From Pseudoscleropodium purum (Eukaryota; Streptophyta; Bryopsida; Hypnales; Brachytheciaceae), in the NCBI GenBank assembly GCA_963969395.1, contig OZ017800.1, forward strand, positions 11,812,479 through 11,876,478: DNA of 64,000 nucleotides. Reading direction: 5' to 3'. This document shows, piece by piece, positions 1 to 12,230 of the stretch. The position numbers and the translations under genes are program-made. A model generated the notes under the pieces. It did no database searches. It was not told where the DNA came from and was given only the letters and a program-made list of their open reading frames with translations. Every line of letters begins with the position of its first letter. Position 1 is the stretch's first letter.

Positions 1-799
1 GTGTTCGCTATTCCAATGTCGATCTAATAAATCCCTGCAAAACAATTTTTTTGAACCCAAATGAAATGGAATTTCATTGCAAATACCTGCACAACATCAT
101 GAACACCCTTTGTCACTCTTTTTCTCAACCAGAAAGGGCCCGGAGAGTCAAGAATGCTCACTTGGTGAAGCAAGGGAATTTTTTTTCAGAAACGATTCTG
201 CAAGAAGGTTCAACAAAGTCTGTATGATCTTGATGGTCATTAGAATGGTGCGGATGTGTGAATAGATTGAAAGCCAAATGACACTTCTGCATTGAAATTT
301 TGTTTCACTTGTGTCCAAAAAAAAAAGAAAAAAAAGAAAGAAATTACGCTGGGTTTTTATGATACTTGGTGAACGCACTTTGAACTCATGCACAGAATTT
401 GGCTCAGGCCTTAATTAATTATGGCAGAATGGAGTGGGATATCACTCAGAAGAGAATCCATGGAAAAAAAAACACCTGTTTAATTGATCTCCTGCCAAGC
501 TTTCTGAATCATGAAATTCTGTTTCATTTGTTTAAAAATAAAATAAAAAATATAAAAATAAAAACTCTCCAAATCCTTCATTGGCAAATGGGGTTTCTAT
601 GGGATTTTGGCTACCTTTGTACATTGATGGCAAACCCAAGTAAATCCTTTCTGGTCCTGCCCTTGACTTTGTTTTCCATGTCCATTAGGTTGTCATTGCG
701 ATGTCATGGGGTGATGGTGGCTCACGGCAATAATGATAAGTTTGTAGTTTTCAATTTGAATTTGGGCCATGTTTGGCTAGTTAGGGTTGTTGTATTTTA

Positions 800-1030
800 A
801 CCCTATAATGATGCAACAACTTCAAAGTGTCCAATGGATGACATAGAATCCTTTAGTATGAAACAAAAGTAAACAAATCAATTCATCCTTGGATTTTTTT
901 TTGTCAAAAGTGGGAGGTCTTGCGCACTCAATTATAATTTGACCTTCAATGAATGCTCTTGATGTTGTTTTTTAAACAAATCATTCACATGGTACCCCAA
1001 AGGTGGATTTCCATGGTAAGCCCTGTAATG
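800..1030 (+). repeat. degenerate dispersed repeat, copy 1
   Basis: This segment shares an ordered series of blocks with 3145-3355 on the same strand: a TTTTAACCCTAT-type start, then a TCCAATGGATGA block, a run of T, a CAAATSATTCA block, and a GGTACCC...GGATTTCCA block. Similarity is imperfect, so both are old copies of one repeat. No coding capacity is visible. Confidence 0.5.
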
Positions 1031-3144
1031 AAATTCCTTTCATTTGTGTCGAAAACAACAACAACAACAAAACAGTATAGTTGGTAGAAGTTTTTAAGTC
1101 TGACACCCAATGCCACACTGATTACGATGGCCGTGGCCGTACCCCATCGCAATTTCACAGAGCCACTCTAACGTAATGTCAACTCTGCTGATTTTTTTGG
1201 TCTGCCCCCCCCCGGCGCCTCAACGGTGCCTTGGTACCTCCACCGGAGATTGAGTTGACCTTTGAATTCAAATGTCAAAATGCCTCTATTGCCGTGCATT
1301 TGGGTTTCCTGAACCAGGGTTGACCCACTTCACTCATCAGGGATCTGACTGTCGTTTTTTTAAATTTTTTTTAAAAAAACAAATGACAATCTGACTGTCA
1401 TTGATATCGCACACAAGCCCGAACAAAAAACCATGTGCAACTTGGAAGTTGATGTCACTCTTACATTTGTCCTCATACACATAATTGTCATGCGAGAAAA
1501 AATGCACATAATGAGTGTAATGCCCAAGCGAAAAGTTGGCGAGGGCAGTGTGGGGCTCATTATCATACTCTCGGGATTGATCATTTGTTTTAAAAAAAAC
1601 CTAAAAAAAACACCTAAAATTCTATGGATCTCCTTTTTTTTTTTAACTTACTTGGTTGAGTTGGCTCTATTTGTTCTTCCATGCTCTGGTATATTTTTGG
1701 AGCAATTTATTGATTGAAAGGGGTACAACAATGTTTGGGATTTTTTTTTAGTTTTAGCAGCTATTTTTTTGGTTTAGGGCATCATCACCCAACTTGAAAA
1801 ATATCCTGAAAAGAGAATGATAAAAGAAGTGAGTGGTGTGCCGGGTAATCAACCACTAAGGTTGAAGCACCAGTGTTCAATATTTTATTTAAGGAGTTTT
1901 GGAGTAGATGGTATATGCAAGTATGAGGTGGTGAAAATTTTTCCCATGTAAGAAGATAGGAAATATGGAGACATGGAAAAAATCCTAGAATTTTATTTCT
2001 AAAATAGAAACTAATGTGAGCTTTAGGAGCCAAAAAGTATCCTTGACCAATAGCCAATGTCTAGAATCTTTCAATTCAAATCATCCAAGAATGACCCTCC
2101 CGCTCACTGCTTCCTACTTTTTTGCTCACTACTTCGAGACATGTGTCATAACCTTGTTAGTCCCAATCTTGAAAAGGACAAAAAACACATTCAAATTTAG
2201 CCTAAGATTGGAAATAAAGCACCCTACTGATTGAGTACTAGGCGAGGTTGACAAGTGATACTTCAACCTTAGTTAGCCAAGTGTTTTTTTAGGCCATATG
2301 ATAGGTTTGAAAAACTTTTCTTATTTTTAGAACTAGGATACCTAATACTTGTCTTGCAAACTAGATGACCTTTTAACAAATTCGCCTATTTACAAGGTCG
2401 GTGGATATGCTCTTAATTCCCATATTGAACTGGTCATTCAAGTATTGAGTTCATATTTGTTTTGTATTCTATACTCCAAATAGAGATTTTATAGATTTTT
2501 TCACAAGTTTTTTAGGATGTTTTCAAATTGAAAATGGATTTTTTTCCCAATTACTCTAGCTAACAATGACTAATTGGCAATTTTCCCCAAACATTAGGAT
2601 ACAATTTTTTTGAAGGAGTATTTTGGCTATAGATTTCCTCCTTTTGAAATGTAAGAAACTTGTAAAGTACTACAACATTTTTGGAGAGTATTACTTTATT
2701 TTAGATGAATGTATGCACATTTGGAATAAATTATTGTGCATTATCTATATTTTGCATGTATCATCCATGTCTATCAATGTGAAAAGCTTCAAGACTCTAA
2801 TAAAGATTTTTTTGCATTGTCCAAAACAAAATGAAAAAAACCTAGGGCTTTTATTTCATTTTAGGGGGGTGTGAGAAAATTTTAAAAAAAAGTGATCTTC
2901 AATAGGTGTAAAATCATATTGCCATTGTCCTATTTAAAACAATGCAATCACTACAATGATTTTTTTGGAAAATAAACAAATTTGGATGGATGATTTTTGG
3001 ACAATACTGGGGCCTAAAGTAGGATGACAGAATTCCACAGCAGACAAAAATGGGCTTGTCCACCTTAAAAGTGATTAAGTGATGACAAACTCATCTCTAG
3101 CCAAAAGCTTATTTGCACATTTAATGTGTTACTCTAAAAAATAT

Positions 3145-3355
3145 CTAACCCTATATTGTCATTGCAAACACTTAAGTATCCAATGGATGATAAAGAATTC
3201 TTCTATGTACGACACTAGTGTAAATTTTCTGATCCTTAGAATTTTGTGTGAAAAAGTCTTGCCTCAATATTTTGCCTTCCAATGATCCCTCTTAGATTTT
3301 TTTCTTAGCAAATGATTCATACGGTACCCAAAAGGATGATTTCCATTGTAAGCAA
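3145..3355 (+). repeat. degenerate dispersed repeat, copy 2
   Basis: Second copy of the repeat at 800-1030, in the same orientation and block order (CCAATGGATGA, T-run, CAAATGATTCA, GGTACCCAAAAGG, GATTTCCATTGTAAGC). It lies about 2.3 kb from copy 1. I see no terminal inverted repeats or coding frame. Confidence 0.5.
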
Positions 3356-3671
3356 CCCATCATTCTAAGGTGAAGGAGCATTCCCAATGGACAAAGAGCT
3401 GAAATTATATTGGATAGTGCCAAGCATATTCATTTGATGTACGAGATATTGGAGCGCATTGACAACATCCATCATATCAGAGCCAAGTTCCCATCAATTG
3501 AGATCAATCTCACTGTGTGTTGATTTCAAAGAAAGAAGAAGAAAGGAAAGAAAAAGAAAAAAGAAAAAAGCACCTTGGCAATGAAATTTGGTTTTATTTG
3601 TTTCAAAAATAAAAAAATAAAAAAATGAAGCACGATTTCACTCAATGTTAACAATGTCACTTGGTTATTAA

Positions 3672-4317
3672 CCCCTAAATGCTCAATGCCTTTTTTGATC
3701 TTTTAGGAATTTGTTCTAAATTGAACAAAAAGTCAACATTTTAATAAGTTGCATTAATTTTTTTTAGATTGTCACCGTACAAATTCAAACTAGACATGTT
3801 ACAAATCCCATGAAAAAAGAAAACACATCAGCATCACTTATAGATTGAAAGATTACAATGTTTCATTGTGAGGGTGTCAAAATTGTAAAAGTGATTGGAA
3901 GTCTTTCAAGCCTCTTTTCACATGTCAAATTTAAAAAATTGGTCACTAAGAAAATATGAGGTTATAGGAAATAACATGCATAACCTTTCTAATCATTTTA
4001 TGGCTTTTCAAAATCTCTTCTACAAGTTTTTAAAATGAATTTCTAATGTGAATTTTCCTCTAAGATCTAATGTATTTGAGGCTCATTTTCAAGACCTCTT
4101 AACACTAAGGAAAGTAAAGATTGCAATGGATACCATTGCACAACACCTTGAATCAAAAAGCTAATCAATCATTTTCAAGATTGAACTTTTGATGCTAAAA
4201 CTAGATCTCAAAAAGAACTTTAAAAAAATAAAATATACAAAAAATAGAAAATTGATTAGGTTTTATTTAACTTCAAAGTATTCTCAACATGAATTTGGTG
4301 CCTTAGGCATTTAGGGA
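3672..4317. mobile_element. TTAA-flanked inverted-repeat element (copy 1)
   Basis: A 646-bp segment bounded on both sides by TTAA (3668-3671 and 4318-4321). The left end reads CCCCTAAATGCTCAATGCC. The right end, read on the minus strand, is TCCCTAAATGCCTAAGGCAC. The outer 10 bases differ only at the first position. There is no open reading frame, so it is non-autonomous. A decayed relative lies near 15450-15945, sharing the right-hand 300 bases including the GGTGCCTT...GCATTT end. The superfamily is uncertain: a TTAA duplication is known for piggyBac, but a TA or TWA duplication with extended repeats is also possible. Confidence 0.6.
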
Positions 4318-4321
4318 TTAA

Positions 4322-7300
4322 GGTAAAAATCTAATGAAGTTTGACCAAGCACAAACATGAAATGTTCTTTTTTTAAGGGTTCAACAAAATAAAATAAAAT
4401 CTGAAGATTGTAGATTTGATGTTCTCCAAATGATGGATGGGTTCAATTAAAAGAAATAAAAGAAATAATGTCTAGAATTTTGTCATATACCACAAAGTTC
4501 AACTAGGTTACAGAGATGAAGTTTGAACAACCCAAAATACAAGTTGCTCTACGAGAGGCTAAGGTATATAACCTATTCTCAAAAATGTTGTTAAGCATTT
4601 TAGCATATCTCTAATTGAATGATGATAGGGGGATAATTTTCTCTAGTCAAGGAATAGAAATCATGAAAATTGCACAATTTTTACTAATTTTCCATCAAGT
4701 TTGGAATGAGTAAGAATTAAGAAAGTGTAGATTAAAGTCCAATTGTCAAATTTTGAGTAAGATTCTAAGAAAGAGCTTAAATAATGTGTAGGCAAGTGAG
4801 ATGCTTTCTATATGAACATAATAATTATTACACTTCCAAATCAAGCAAGATACTTCATTCCTAGAAATTTAAGATTGGTAGTAATACTCTCCAAATTGAA
4901 GTCCTTTTGTTGCCAAAAGAAAAGTTCCAACTTTTTCTAATACATTTATAAGGGGGGACTAATTCTAATAAGCATTGCAAAATGTTTACATCGAATGTTA
5001 TTACACTCAACCCTCTCTAATACTTTTGCATTTAAGAGGGCTTCTAAATGCACTTTGACACGTGTCCACAACATAGACCAACAGAAGTTGTCCAATGAGA
5101 GCAACTCACAACATAAGAGATATGAGAAACCTACAATTTGAGAAGTTTGAATGAATTACTTCTAAAGGAAGGCACTTCCAAATGTGCTACTTCCCCAAAA
5201 TTGCCATCATCACTCTTTATACATCTCTAAAATCAATATGTATTTATGTTAAAGAATTGATTTAAAAACCTCTACCAAAACAACTTTGACCCTTCAAAAC
5301 TTTTGCATATGGTATCCAAATGTCATGTTTTTTGGTGCATTGGGACCTCCATTTCACTTGCCATCAAGAAAATCAATGAAATTTTGATAAATCTAATAAT
5401 AGTAACTATGCGCTATAACAAAAAGTGTCAATTTTGAGGGTACATTAGTATTTTTTAATTTTGGCAACCATGTCAAATATTTAATAAAATTTAACTTTGC
5501 AAATGAGGTAGTTAAAAGGATTTCAACATTTTTCATCATCCAAAATAATGAATTAGTAAAACATTTGGTCCCTATCTAACACAACATGCTACTAAAGACC
5601 TTCATACTCGTACCGGTACCCTAAAGTTGCTCAATGTTGGTATGTAACACATCCTGCATGTATGAAAGGATAAAAATGAGTGACAAAGTTTAGATTTGTT
5701 TTACAAGAGAATCATTTATACACAAGCTAATCAACCTCAAGGGGATTTTCAAGTTAACCTTTGGCTACGTGTATGTATGGTTTCATTATTCCAAAAAATA
5801 TATAAAGGATAAAATAAAAGCTTCCTTTTGTTTTAGCAGTTTGTACGAAAATCTAGTTATATTTATTTCCATACCTCTAATTGTGATCAAGATCATTGAA
5901 AGTCGAAACATCTAGAATTGTTTGGATTTCACCAATAGGTGTTGACAATTTTCAAGATTTCCAGCATTTATCATTATAATTTCCTGAGATTATGAATTCC
6001 TTCAAAAACAATTAATTTTTGTCGAAATTGAAAAGGTACTACAATACCCAACTGACTGGAATTGCTGCAACTGAAAAAGCCATTGGGACTGTGTGGCTCT
6101 AACATGTGAAAGAGAAGTGGGTTCTCAGAATCATACGTATTTAGAGAAATAACGAGTAAATTGAAGAGCTGGCTTGCTTTTCAATTGGTACAAAGTTTGT
6201 AGAGTGGCAGGTTTAGGTTTTCAGTTCAGAATTACCTCCGCTATTTTATCATGAAGTACAGAGGATTAGAGCATAATTTTCAGTCTCATATTGATCACAA
6301 AAGATAGAATCTCCAGAATGGAGGAATGCAAAACTCTTAAAAAATGACATGATTCATTGATGTCAAAGGCATGGCACAATGCCACTAGTGCAAGAAGATT
6401 GTTTCATCATCCACCCACACAGGAGATTCTCAACCATGTTAAGTATAAAGCAGGCACGTCAAAGCTGGCCCATGTAAGAACAATTTGAGAATTGCATTCC
6501 AGAACTGTACAAGAAGTATAATTGACTTGAGGTAAGTGCGCCTGTGATCCACACTGTCTACTGGTAACTGAGCATACTTAACACCACAGAACATATCTAT
6601 TTATATTTAGATCTTATTGGTAAGTGAAAGAGAATTCCAATGCACTTTAGCATGAATCATTTGGACACCAAATGAATAAGTTAGGCTCTCATCTGTTGAT
6701 TCTGTACATTTTGCATCATCATCAATATGATTTTAGTGCCACTTTATGGTGCAAACGAAGGTGTTGCATTTCGGGCACTAATGATTATGGGTGCGCATAC
6801 CTTCTTATAATCAATTTGGTAACAAAACCTGCAAATCGCAGAGTATCACAAGGTCTGAAACCCTTGTTGGCAGCTCTACTGCTCCTCAAAGCAGCCAAAA
6901 ATTTGCCAAAAAATATGTCCAGCCCAAGGTCTGAAAGCACAAGCACACAAATAATCTCAACCAATGTCGTCAACTGCGTTTTTGGTCCCTCTCTTCATTA
7001 GATTCAAGACACAAAGAAGAGAGTCTTGATGAAGTAATTGCGATGGAATAGAAGCGAAAGTTGGAAACAATCTGTCGGACATCTCGGATCCAAATGAAAT
7101 TCGTAAGAGCACAATGCGGGTTGCATACTTATGCATTGTTCTCTTTCGAGCCTCACTGGACTACTGCTCTGAAATCAGACCAAAGCATTCTTTCATTTTC
7201 AGCTATCAATGCCGAGTCAATCTATGTCCACAGTAGGACGACTCCGGGTCAGTATCTTACCCTTCATTGTCAACTTAGGTACAGGTACAACGAAGAGAAC

Positions 7301-8199
7301 AGGGGAAATCACAGTTACGGAAAGCTCAACTAAATGAACAGATGAGTTGTTTGGCATTCATTTTTTGAATTATTTTTTGCCGAACCTGATCACCGGATAC
7401 GTACTATCCCTTGTAATGGTCAACAACCTTCCACCTTAAAATTGCAAACAAAATTCACACAAAGTTACAAAACAGAATTAGCACTTCAGTTGCACCCTAT
7501 GTGATCTTTCCAGAACTCTATACATGTCCCCAAAGTCACTATTCTAAATATGTTCATATGCTGAAAGCGACGCACACAGTATGCTCTCCCGTGCACTGAT
7601 GAACTACTGTAGGTCAAATTTGAAAATTCACAAAAAAATAACAGCTATGGGAGGCACGACCTCCACTCCTCATAGGAAAAAGTCTTCAGTTAGGAAATAA
7701 CGAACCTCCTGAGTCCTGAGCGTCTCCGTTGCACGACTCGCTTACAACTGAAGAATCCGCACAGTTATGACAGAAAACCATACGAAATACTAAAACAGAA
7801 GTACTGGTTTGACACTCCCCGGCAGAATGCTGAGGAAAAAAGAAACCTTCGACTCGTCACCCCAACAATCACCGAAAATATTATGTCCATAATATTGGCT
7901 AAATGTGTTAAACCCGATTCAAAATCCACGCAATACATGCATCGCGAAAGCTGCATCAACCAGGAAGCGGCACAAGATACAAACACCAAACACAAGCGAT
8001 TACAGATGACGAGTGAAATCAAGTGAACGTATGTATATTAGACAAAAGCTTTTGCAAAAAACAGGGCTACGATATAATAAAGATCATGTAAGCAGGCACA
8101 CTAAACACCGTAGACATGCCGGAAAATGTACACAAGCAATCGCAGCTTGTAACACCAAAATCCGAACCATCCCAGTTATGAAGCCCGCCAGCTAAAATA
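4322..8199. other. gene-free tract, GC rising after 6 kb
   Basis: 4.3-5.9 kb is AT-rich with no coding signal. From about 5.9 to 8.2 kb the base composition becomes more mixed, and short frames are open on both strands (for example 6672-7001 plus and 6785-6973 minus). None shows a recognisable domain or a convincing set of splice-linked exons. It could be old gene-derived sequence or the distal 3' flank of the NFU gene. Confidence 0.45.
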
Positions 8200-8927
8200 A
8201 CCGATCCATCTCCATGCCGTGATTCTATAGTATCTCCTGTGTCGGGCTTCGTATCTCTTCAGTTTCAACCTCCCTTTCGGAAGTTGCATTCAGGATTGTT
8301 AGCAAGCCGAGAACCACATCCATCAACCTAATGCTAAGTTCCAATTAATGTCCCAGGTAACTACTCTAGTTGTAACTTACTTAGATGGTTACATCAGTAG
8401 AATACAATTGCTTTCACCCTCATACTCCTGGAGCTGGACACTTCGCCCAGCAGGAGTGGCCTCCAGCTTCTAGTCTAATTCGTGTCACCAGCACAGACAC
8501 GGTCCTATCACCTACATTTGGTACATGCAGCCAGCAGGTCCTTCCACCCCATGATACAACGTCGAATGCAGCTCTGAAAATAATAGCCCCCTTGCTATCA
8601 AGGGCATTCCGAAGATGAACCTGGACGGTCCAATTACCAAACCCTAAGGTAGGGTCACCTAAAATTGCCAGGAATTGCCATTGATTAGATGTGCAGCTAG
8701 TGTACACTCCTAAATCAATTAATGAACCTACTATCGAAGAAGCAATTTTCAAACTGATCTACCAGCAAAACTCTGACTCTTCTTAACTCCTGCATAAGTT
8801 ATCCAAACAACGCATGTTCTGGCTGCGTTGGAATCCTCTTTCAGTAACCTACAAAATCATCGATAAAAAAATTGACCAGGAACTAAGTTGCAATTCTGTG
8901 TGTCCTACCTTAACCCTTGTCAAAATC
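8200..8927 (-). other. probable 3' UTR and flank of the NFU gene
   Basis: This stretch lies directly downstream of the NFU stop codon and is richer in GC than the intergenic DNA beyond it. A 110-codon frame is open on the minus strand (8420-8752) and a 77-codon frame on the plus strand (8385-8618). Neither resembles a family I know, and their overlap suggests chance openness in a long 3' UTR. A small hairpin (CCCTTGCTATCAAGGGC) lies near 8589-8605. The assignment as 3' UTR rests only on position and composition. Confidence 0.35.
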
Positions 8928-9650
8928 TCACAGCAATTGCACTGCAGCAATCATCGGGATCTTCTCTCGCAACTTCTGCGTGACGGCCACTCGCACTGTC
9001 ATCACCGACGCCGCAGGCCCCCCGAGCCTCACCTTCACCACAGGCCCGTCAATCTTCACAAGCTCCAGCTCTCCACCTCCAGTTCCTATCAAATACGGCC
9101 GAATCTCAGACAATACAGCTTCAACATTCTCATCTGTGAGTGCAAGCCCTGTCTCCTCGTCCATGATCTGCTCCACGGCCACAATCTCGGGAATTCTTTC
9201 AATTAGACGCCGCTCAATCCCCATCCGCATCGTCATGGTGGAGCTCGGGCAAGAGCCGCAGGCGCCCTGAAGCTTGAGCTTCACCACCAGGCCGTCGATT
9301 TCGTACAAAGCGACGTTGCCGCCGTCTGAGATCAGGTAGGGGCGAACCTCGTCCAACACCGTTTCCACATTCTCTTCCGTCAATTCCAAACCCTCAGTTA
9401 GAACATCTTCTGTTGCTACGGCCGACGGTTTGAACCTAAAAGTGCGGGCTCCAGATATATGTCGCACGTTAAAAGCAGCGGCGACACTGGTTTTCTGGAG
9501 CCCGGACCTGTTTGTTCTCAAATTCACGGATTGGCTTCCACCACTGAGAAGAGGCGCATCTTGATACGAGCAGCAAGGTCCGCCGTGAGATGTGCCGGCG
9601 GCGAGAATCGTCGTCACTGAGTGCGCTTGCATCAACATCGCTGATGCCAT
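8928..9650 (-). CDS. NFU2: NFU-type Fe-S cluster scaffold, plastid (NFU2-like)
   Basis: A complete 240-residue protein in one uninterrupted frame, starting [10 protein letters not shown] and ending AAVQLL. Residues 1 to about 80 are rich in Ser, Ala, Thr and Arg, as in a chloroplast transit peptide. Residues about 90-160 form an NFU domain with the CGSCPSS motif that holds the bridging [4Fe-4S] or [2Fe-2S] cluster. Residues about 165-240 form a second NFU-like domain that lacks the CxxC pair, as in plant NFU1-3. In the plastid stroma these proteins pass clusters to photosystem I and other acceptors. The length matches the family (about 230-240 aa). Plant homologues usually have several coding introns, as far as I recall; here the CDS has none, and the only intron I find is in the 5' UTR (9678-10108). 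NFU2 versus NFU1 or NFU3 is not settled. Confidence 0.93.
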   Translation of the reverse strand: MASAMLMQAHSVTTILAAGTSHGGPCCSYQDAPLLSGGSQSVNLRTNRSGLQKTSVAAAFNVRHISGARTFRFKPSAVATEDVLTEGLELTEENVETVLDEVRPYLISDGGNVALYEIDGLVVKLKLQGACGSCPSSTMTMRMGIERRLIERIPEIVAVEQIMDEETGLALTDENVEAVLSEIRPYLIGTGGGELELVKIDGPVVKVRLGGPAASVMTVRVAVTQKLREKIPMIAAVQLL

Positions 9651-9677
9651 TTTCTTCCGAAATCCAAACCCTCACCC

Positions 9678-10108
9678 CTGTAGAAGAAAACAAAATTCAG
9701 AAACAAAATTCTCCGCAATTCTCCGCTCTCCTCAATAGAAATCACCCAACTAACACCAATCTCAGTCATCAAGAATCCAATTCATAGAATCACGTCCGCA
9801 TAAACAAAAAATTTGACAACAGATTGAGCACCTTTGTCCTCCCCAGAACCAAGGGTTTGTAACATTAGGGTTCGTAAAATTTACTCCTCTCCTCCTCACT
9901 CGCAAGAAACATCAACCAAACACAACATACCCAAGAAACACTACAAAAATCATTCCAATCCTCCACAATATTTCATAATCCTTCACAAAGCTCAAAACTC
10001 CACCAATAATTCACCTCCAATTGGAGAAAAAACGAACCACAAGAAAAAACGTGCTCCGCGACGAAACCCAGAAACCCTAAGCGGTGATGTCGAAGCTTCG
10101 TAACTCAC
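9678..10108 (-). other. 5'-UTR intron of the NFU gene
   Basis: On the minus strand a consensus donor, AG|GTGAGT, sits at 10108 and a pyrimidine-rich acceptor, TTCTTCTACAG|GGG, ends at 9678. This defines a 431-bp intron. It leaves only 27 bases of leader (9651-9677) before the ATG at 9650. The upstream non-coding exon would run from 10109 to roughly 10350, where sequence typical of a gene leader ends. A long frame across this area (9992-10702 minus) is treated as chance. Confidence 0.7.
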
Positions 10109-10699
10109 CTCCCCTGGAATCGGCGATTGGGGCGCTCCCCTGGAGAATTCGACCTCGGAAAAAGCTCTACAGAAAGCTGGATTCAGCGGAATTGCTTGCG
10201 ATTTGCTTGCAAATGTGCGGAGAATTAGAGTTCCCTTGCGGCGCAGAAATTGTTGGCGATGACGGAGTGTCTGTGTCAGTAAAGTTAAGTGGGTATTGTT
10301 GTTGTTGCGGTGCAGAAGAGAAATCCCAGAGAATGTATGTTGTGTGGCTGCTGTGAGCGCGTGGTGGAGAAGCGACGATGAGATATGTGATGTGGGACAG
10401 GGGTGAGGGGGGTCTAGTCGCCGCTGCCCAATCAGATTCCTTCGGCCCTTGGTTTGCCACCTGGGTTCGAAAGGCTCTCCGGGGCTTCCTACTTGGCAAG
10501 GCTGATGGCGGTTAACCTTACTATTCGTTGTTCCTTCGCTGGGAGGTTCTTCCACGTAAGATTTGGCGGGAAGGGTCTTTACTGCGAACCTTCGTGATTT
10601 TCCTTGTTGGTGGCGGCACGCGCTGGAGATTGCAGGCCGATCAGAGATATCATTCGTTTTGGTCATCCATACAGTACTTACATCATGTATATGTACTTT

Positions 10700-11780
10700 C
10701 ATCCATACCTTAAAATGAGGTTGTTTTGTTTTGTTTTATTTGTTTGTTATGGTGAGATCTTGGAAATTGTTGGCATTTGGACTTACAGTGTGGAAATTGT
10801 TGAATTTCAGAGTGTTTATATGAATTCAAAAGTTAAAAAATTATTTTTATTTTTATTTTGGTTGTTGCAGTGGTGCAAGGCACATTGGTGTTATCTAAAG
10901 TTAGTGGAATTCATCTAAAAAACTTGGATAACTTTGTGTTTCTTGGAGATATTTTTTTGGTGATTTCACCTCTTCTTTCCTTTTTTGAGTGCAAGGGGAG
11001 CCAATACCTAAATGTTATAAAATTTTAATAAAAATTGATCAAATAAATATTTCTTTTGTAGTGCTAAAGGCCTAGCTATATCAGGTTCAAATCGGATTGG
11101 CAAACTAGTTGTAGGGATCACCTGTAAGTGAGTGACAAATTGTACCAATCTTCACCCTTTGCCACGGGAACCTCTTGAGGACTCTAACTATGGCATAAAA
11201 TGACTAAAGAACAATTGTAATTCCTAAACTAGAACATGCAAATTCAATAAGAGAAACTCATTGTAAATCCTAAACTTTCAAAGTCATAGCATGTACAAAC
11301 ACTTCATTCAACCCATTCTTTGGGACGTGGAAAGTGAAGCCAATGTTGTAGCAAGAAATTAGATTCAAAGCATGTAAGTGAAGCGCCCAAAGTGAAGAGA
11401 GAAATAACATTTGAAGCATCCCAAGTGTTTGTAGTGGTGTCAAAGAAAGGACTAGACTACAAAGTTGCACAAGGATAGAAAATATTCATGTCATCATACC
11501 ATTTCATGATTTTTCATTGATCCAAATAAGTTAGCAATCCTACAAATTGACCCTATGTACAATAAATATATAGGATTCATATCTTTAAAGCTATCTTGAA
11601 AAAATTTACAAATATGAGGTATCATTTATACGTGTATCTTATAAACAAAAGAGTGTACATCAATTTGTACTTTTTATATTACCTCAAAGTTTTTCTCTAA
11701 TTTTTTAACATCTAGAATTAATATTTTTTTATATTATGTTGCATATTATTTGGTAAAAAAATGGAAATGTCCCCCCCCAC
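10700..11780. other. AT-rich intergenic tract, nothing identified
   Basis: No coding or structural feature is recognised upstream of the NFU leader. A poly-C run interrupted by single A bases lies just beyond, at about 11771-11793. Confidence 0.6.
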
Positions 11781-11789
11781 CCCCCCACC

Positions 11790-12230
11790 CCAAACATGAA
11801 TTTGATATCTATTACTATGGTAATGACTTCCACTCTGATGCCTACCACTAAAACCTAAATTTGATGTCCACTACTAAATTGGGTTCTAGTGATGACTTTG
11901 GCTTGACTTCCCATTCACTACTAAATGGGCTTTTGGTATTGACTCTGTCTTGACTTCGGCTTTTACATCTACCACAAAAACCAAAATTTGACTTCTACTA
12001 CTAAATGGGCTTTTGGTAATGACTTTGATTTGATCCACTTGCCATTCAAAACTAGCTTTGACACTTGCTACTTAAATGCTAGTATTAAAACTTGACTTTA
12101 ATGTTTACTACTAAATGAGCTTTTGATATTGACAATGACTTCATTTTCCATTCAAAAATTGATTTTGACGCCTACAACTAAATGTTTTTTTGGTATTGAC
12201 TTTGACTACATCTATTGCTAAATGGGTGTC
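11790..12230 (-). repeat. degenerate minisatellite, inverted block
   Basis: An imperfect tandem array built on phrases such as CTACTAAATGGGCTTTTGG, TATTGACTTTGACTTGACTTC and CCAAAATTTGAC, repeated about six to eight times with variable spacing of roughly 50-90 bp. The same phrases occur reverse-complemented at 13925-14228 and 20401-20600, so this block is in the opposite orientation to those two. Confidence 0.65.

Larger units (their letters stand above)
1..3660. other. AT-rich gene-free tract with decayed repeats
   Basis: No reading frame here looks like a conserved protein; all open frames are short and AT-driven. The tract holds a C-run with a GC-rich patch near 1205-1250, a purine-rich run near 3530-3575, a dispersed motif of about 60 bp (a GAAATT...TTTCATTTGTTT core followed by an A-rich run) near 285-345, 508-570, 1027-1075 and 3578-3640, and a degenerate direct repeat pair (about 800-1030 and 3145-3355). 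These look like old retroelement or MITE debris. Confidence 0.6.

Noticed and set aside
6672..7001. 109-codon plus frame (and overlapping minus frame 6785-6973) as genes
   Set aside because: No family motif, no partner exons, and both strands are open over the same bases.
9992..10702. 236-codon minus frame upstream of the NFU gene
   Set aside because: It spans the predicted 5'-UTR intron donor and leader, is Pro/Ser/His-rich without motifs, and overlaps plus-strand open frames. It is most likely chance openness in GC-richer leader DNA.
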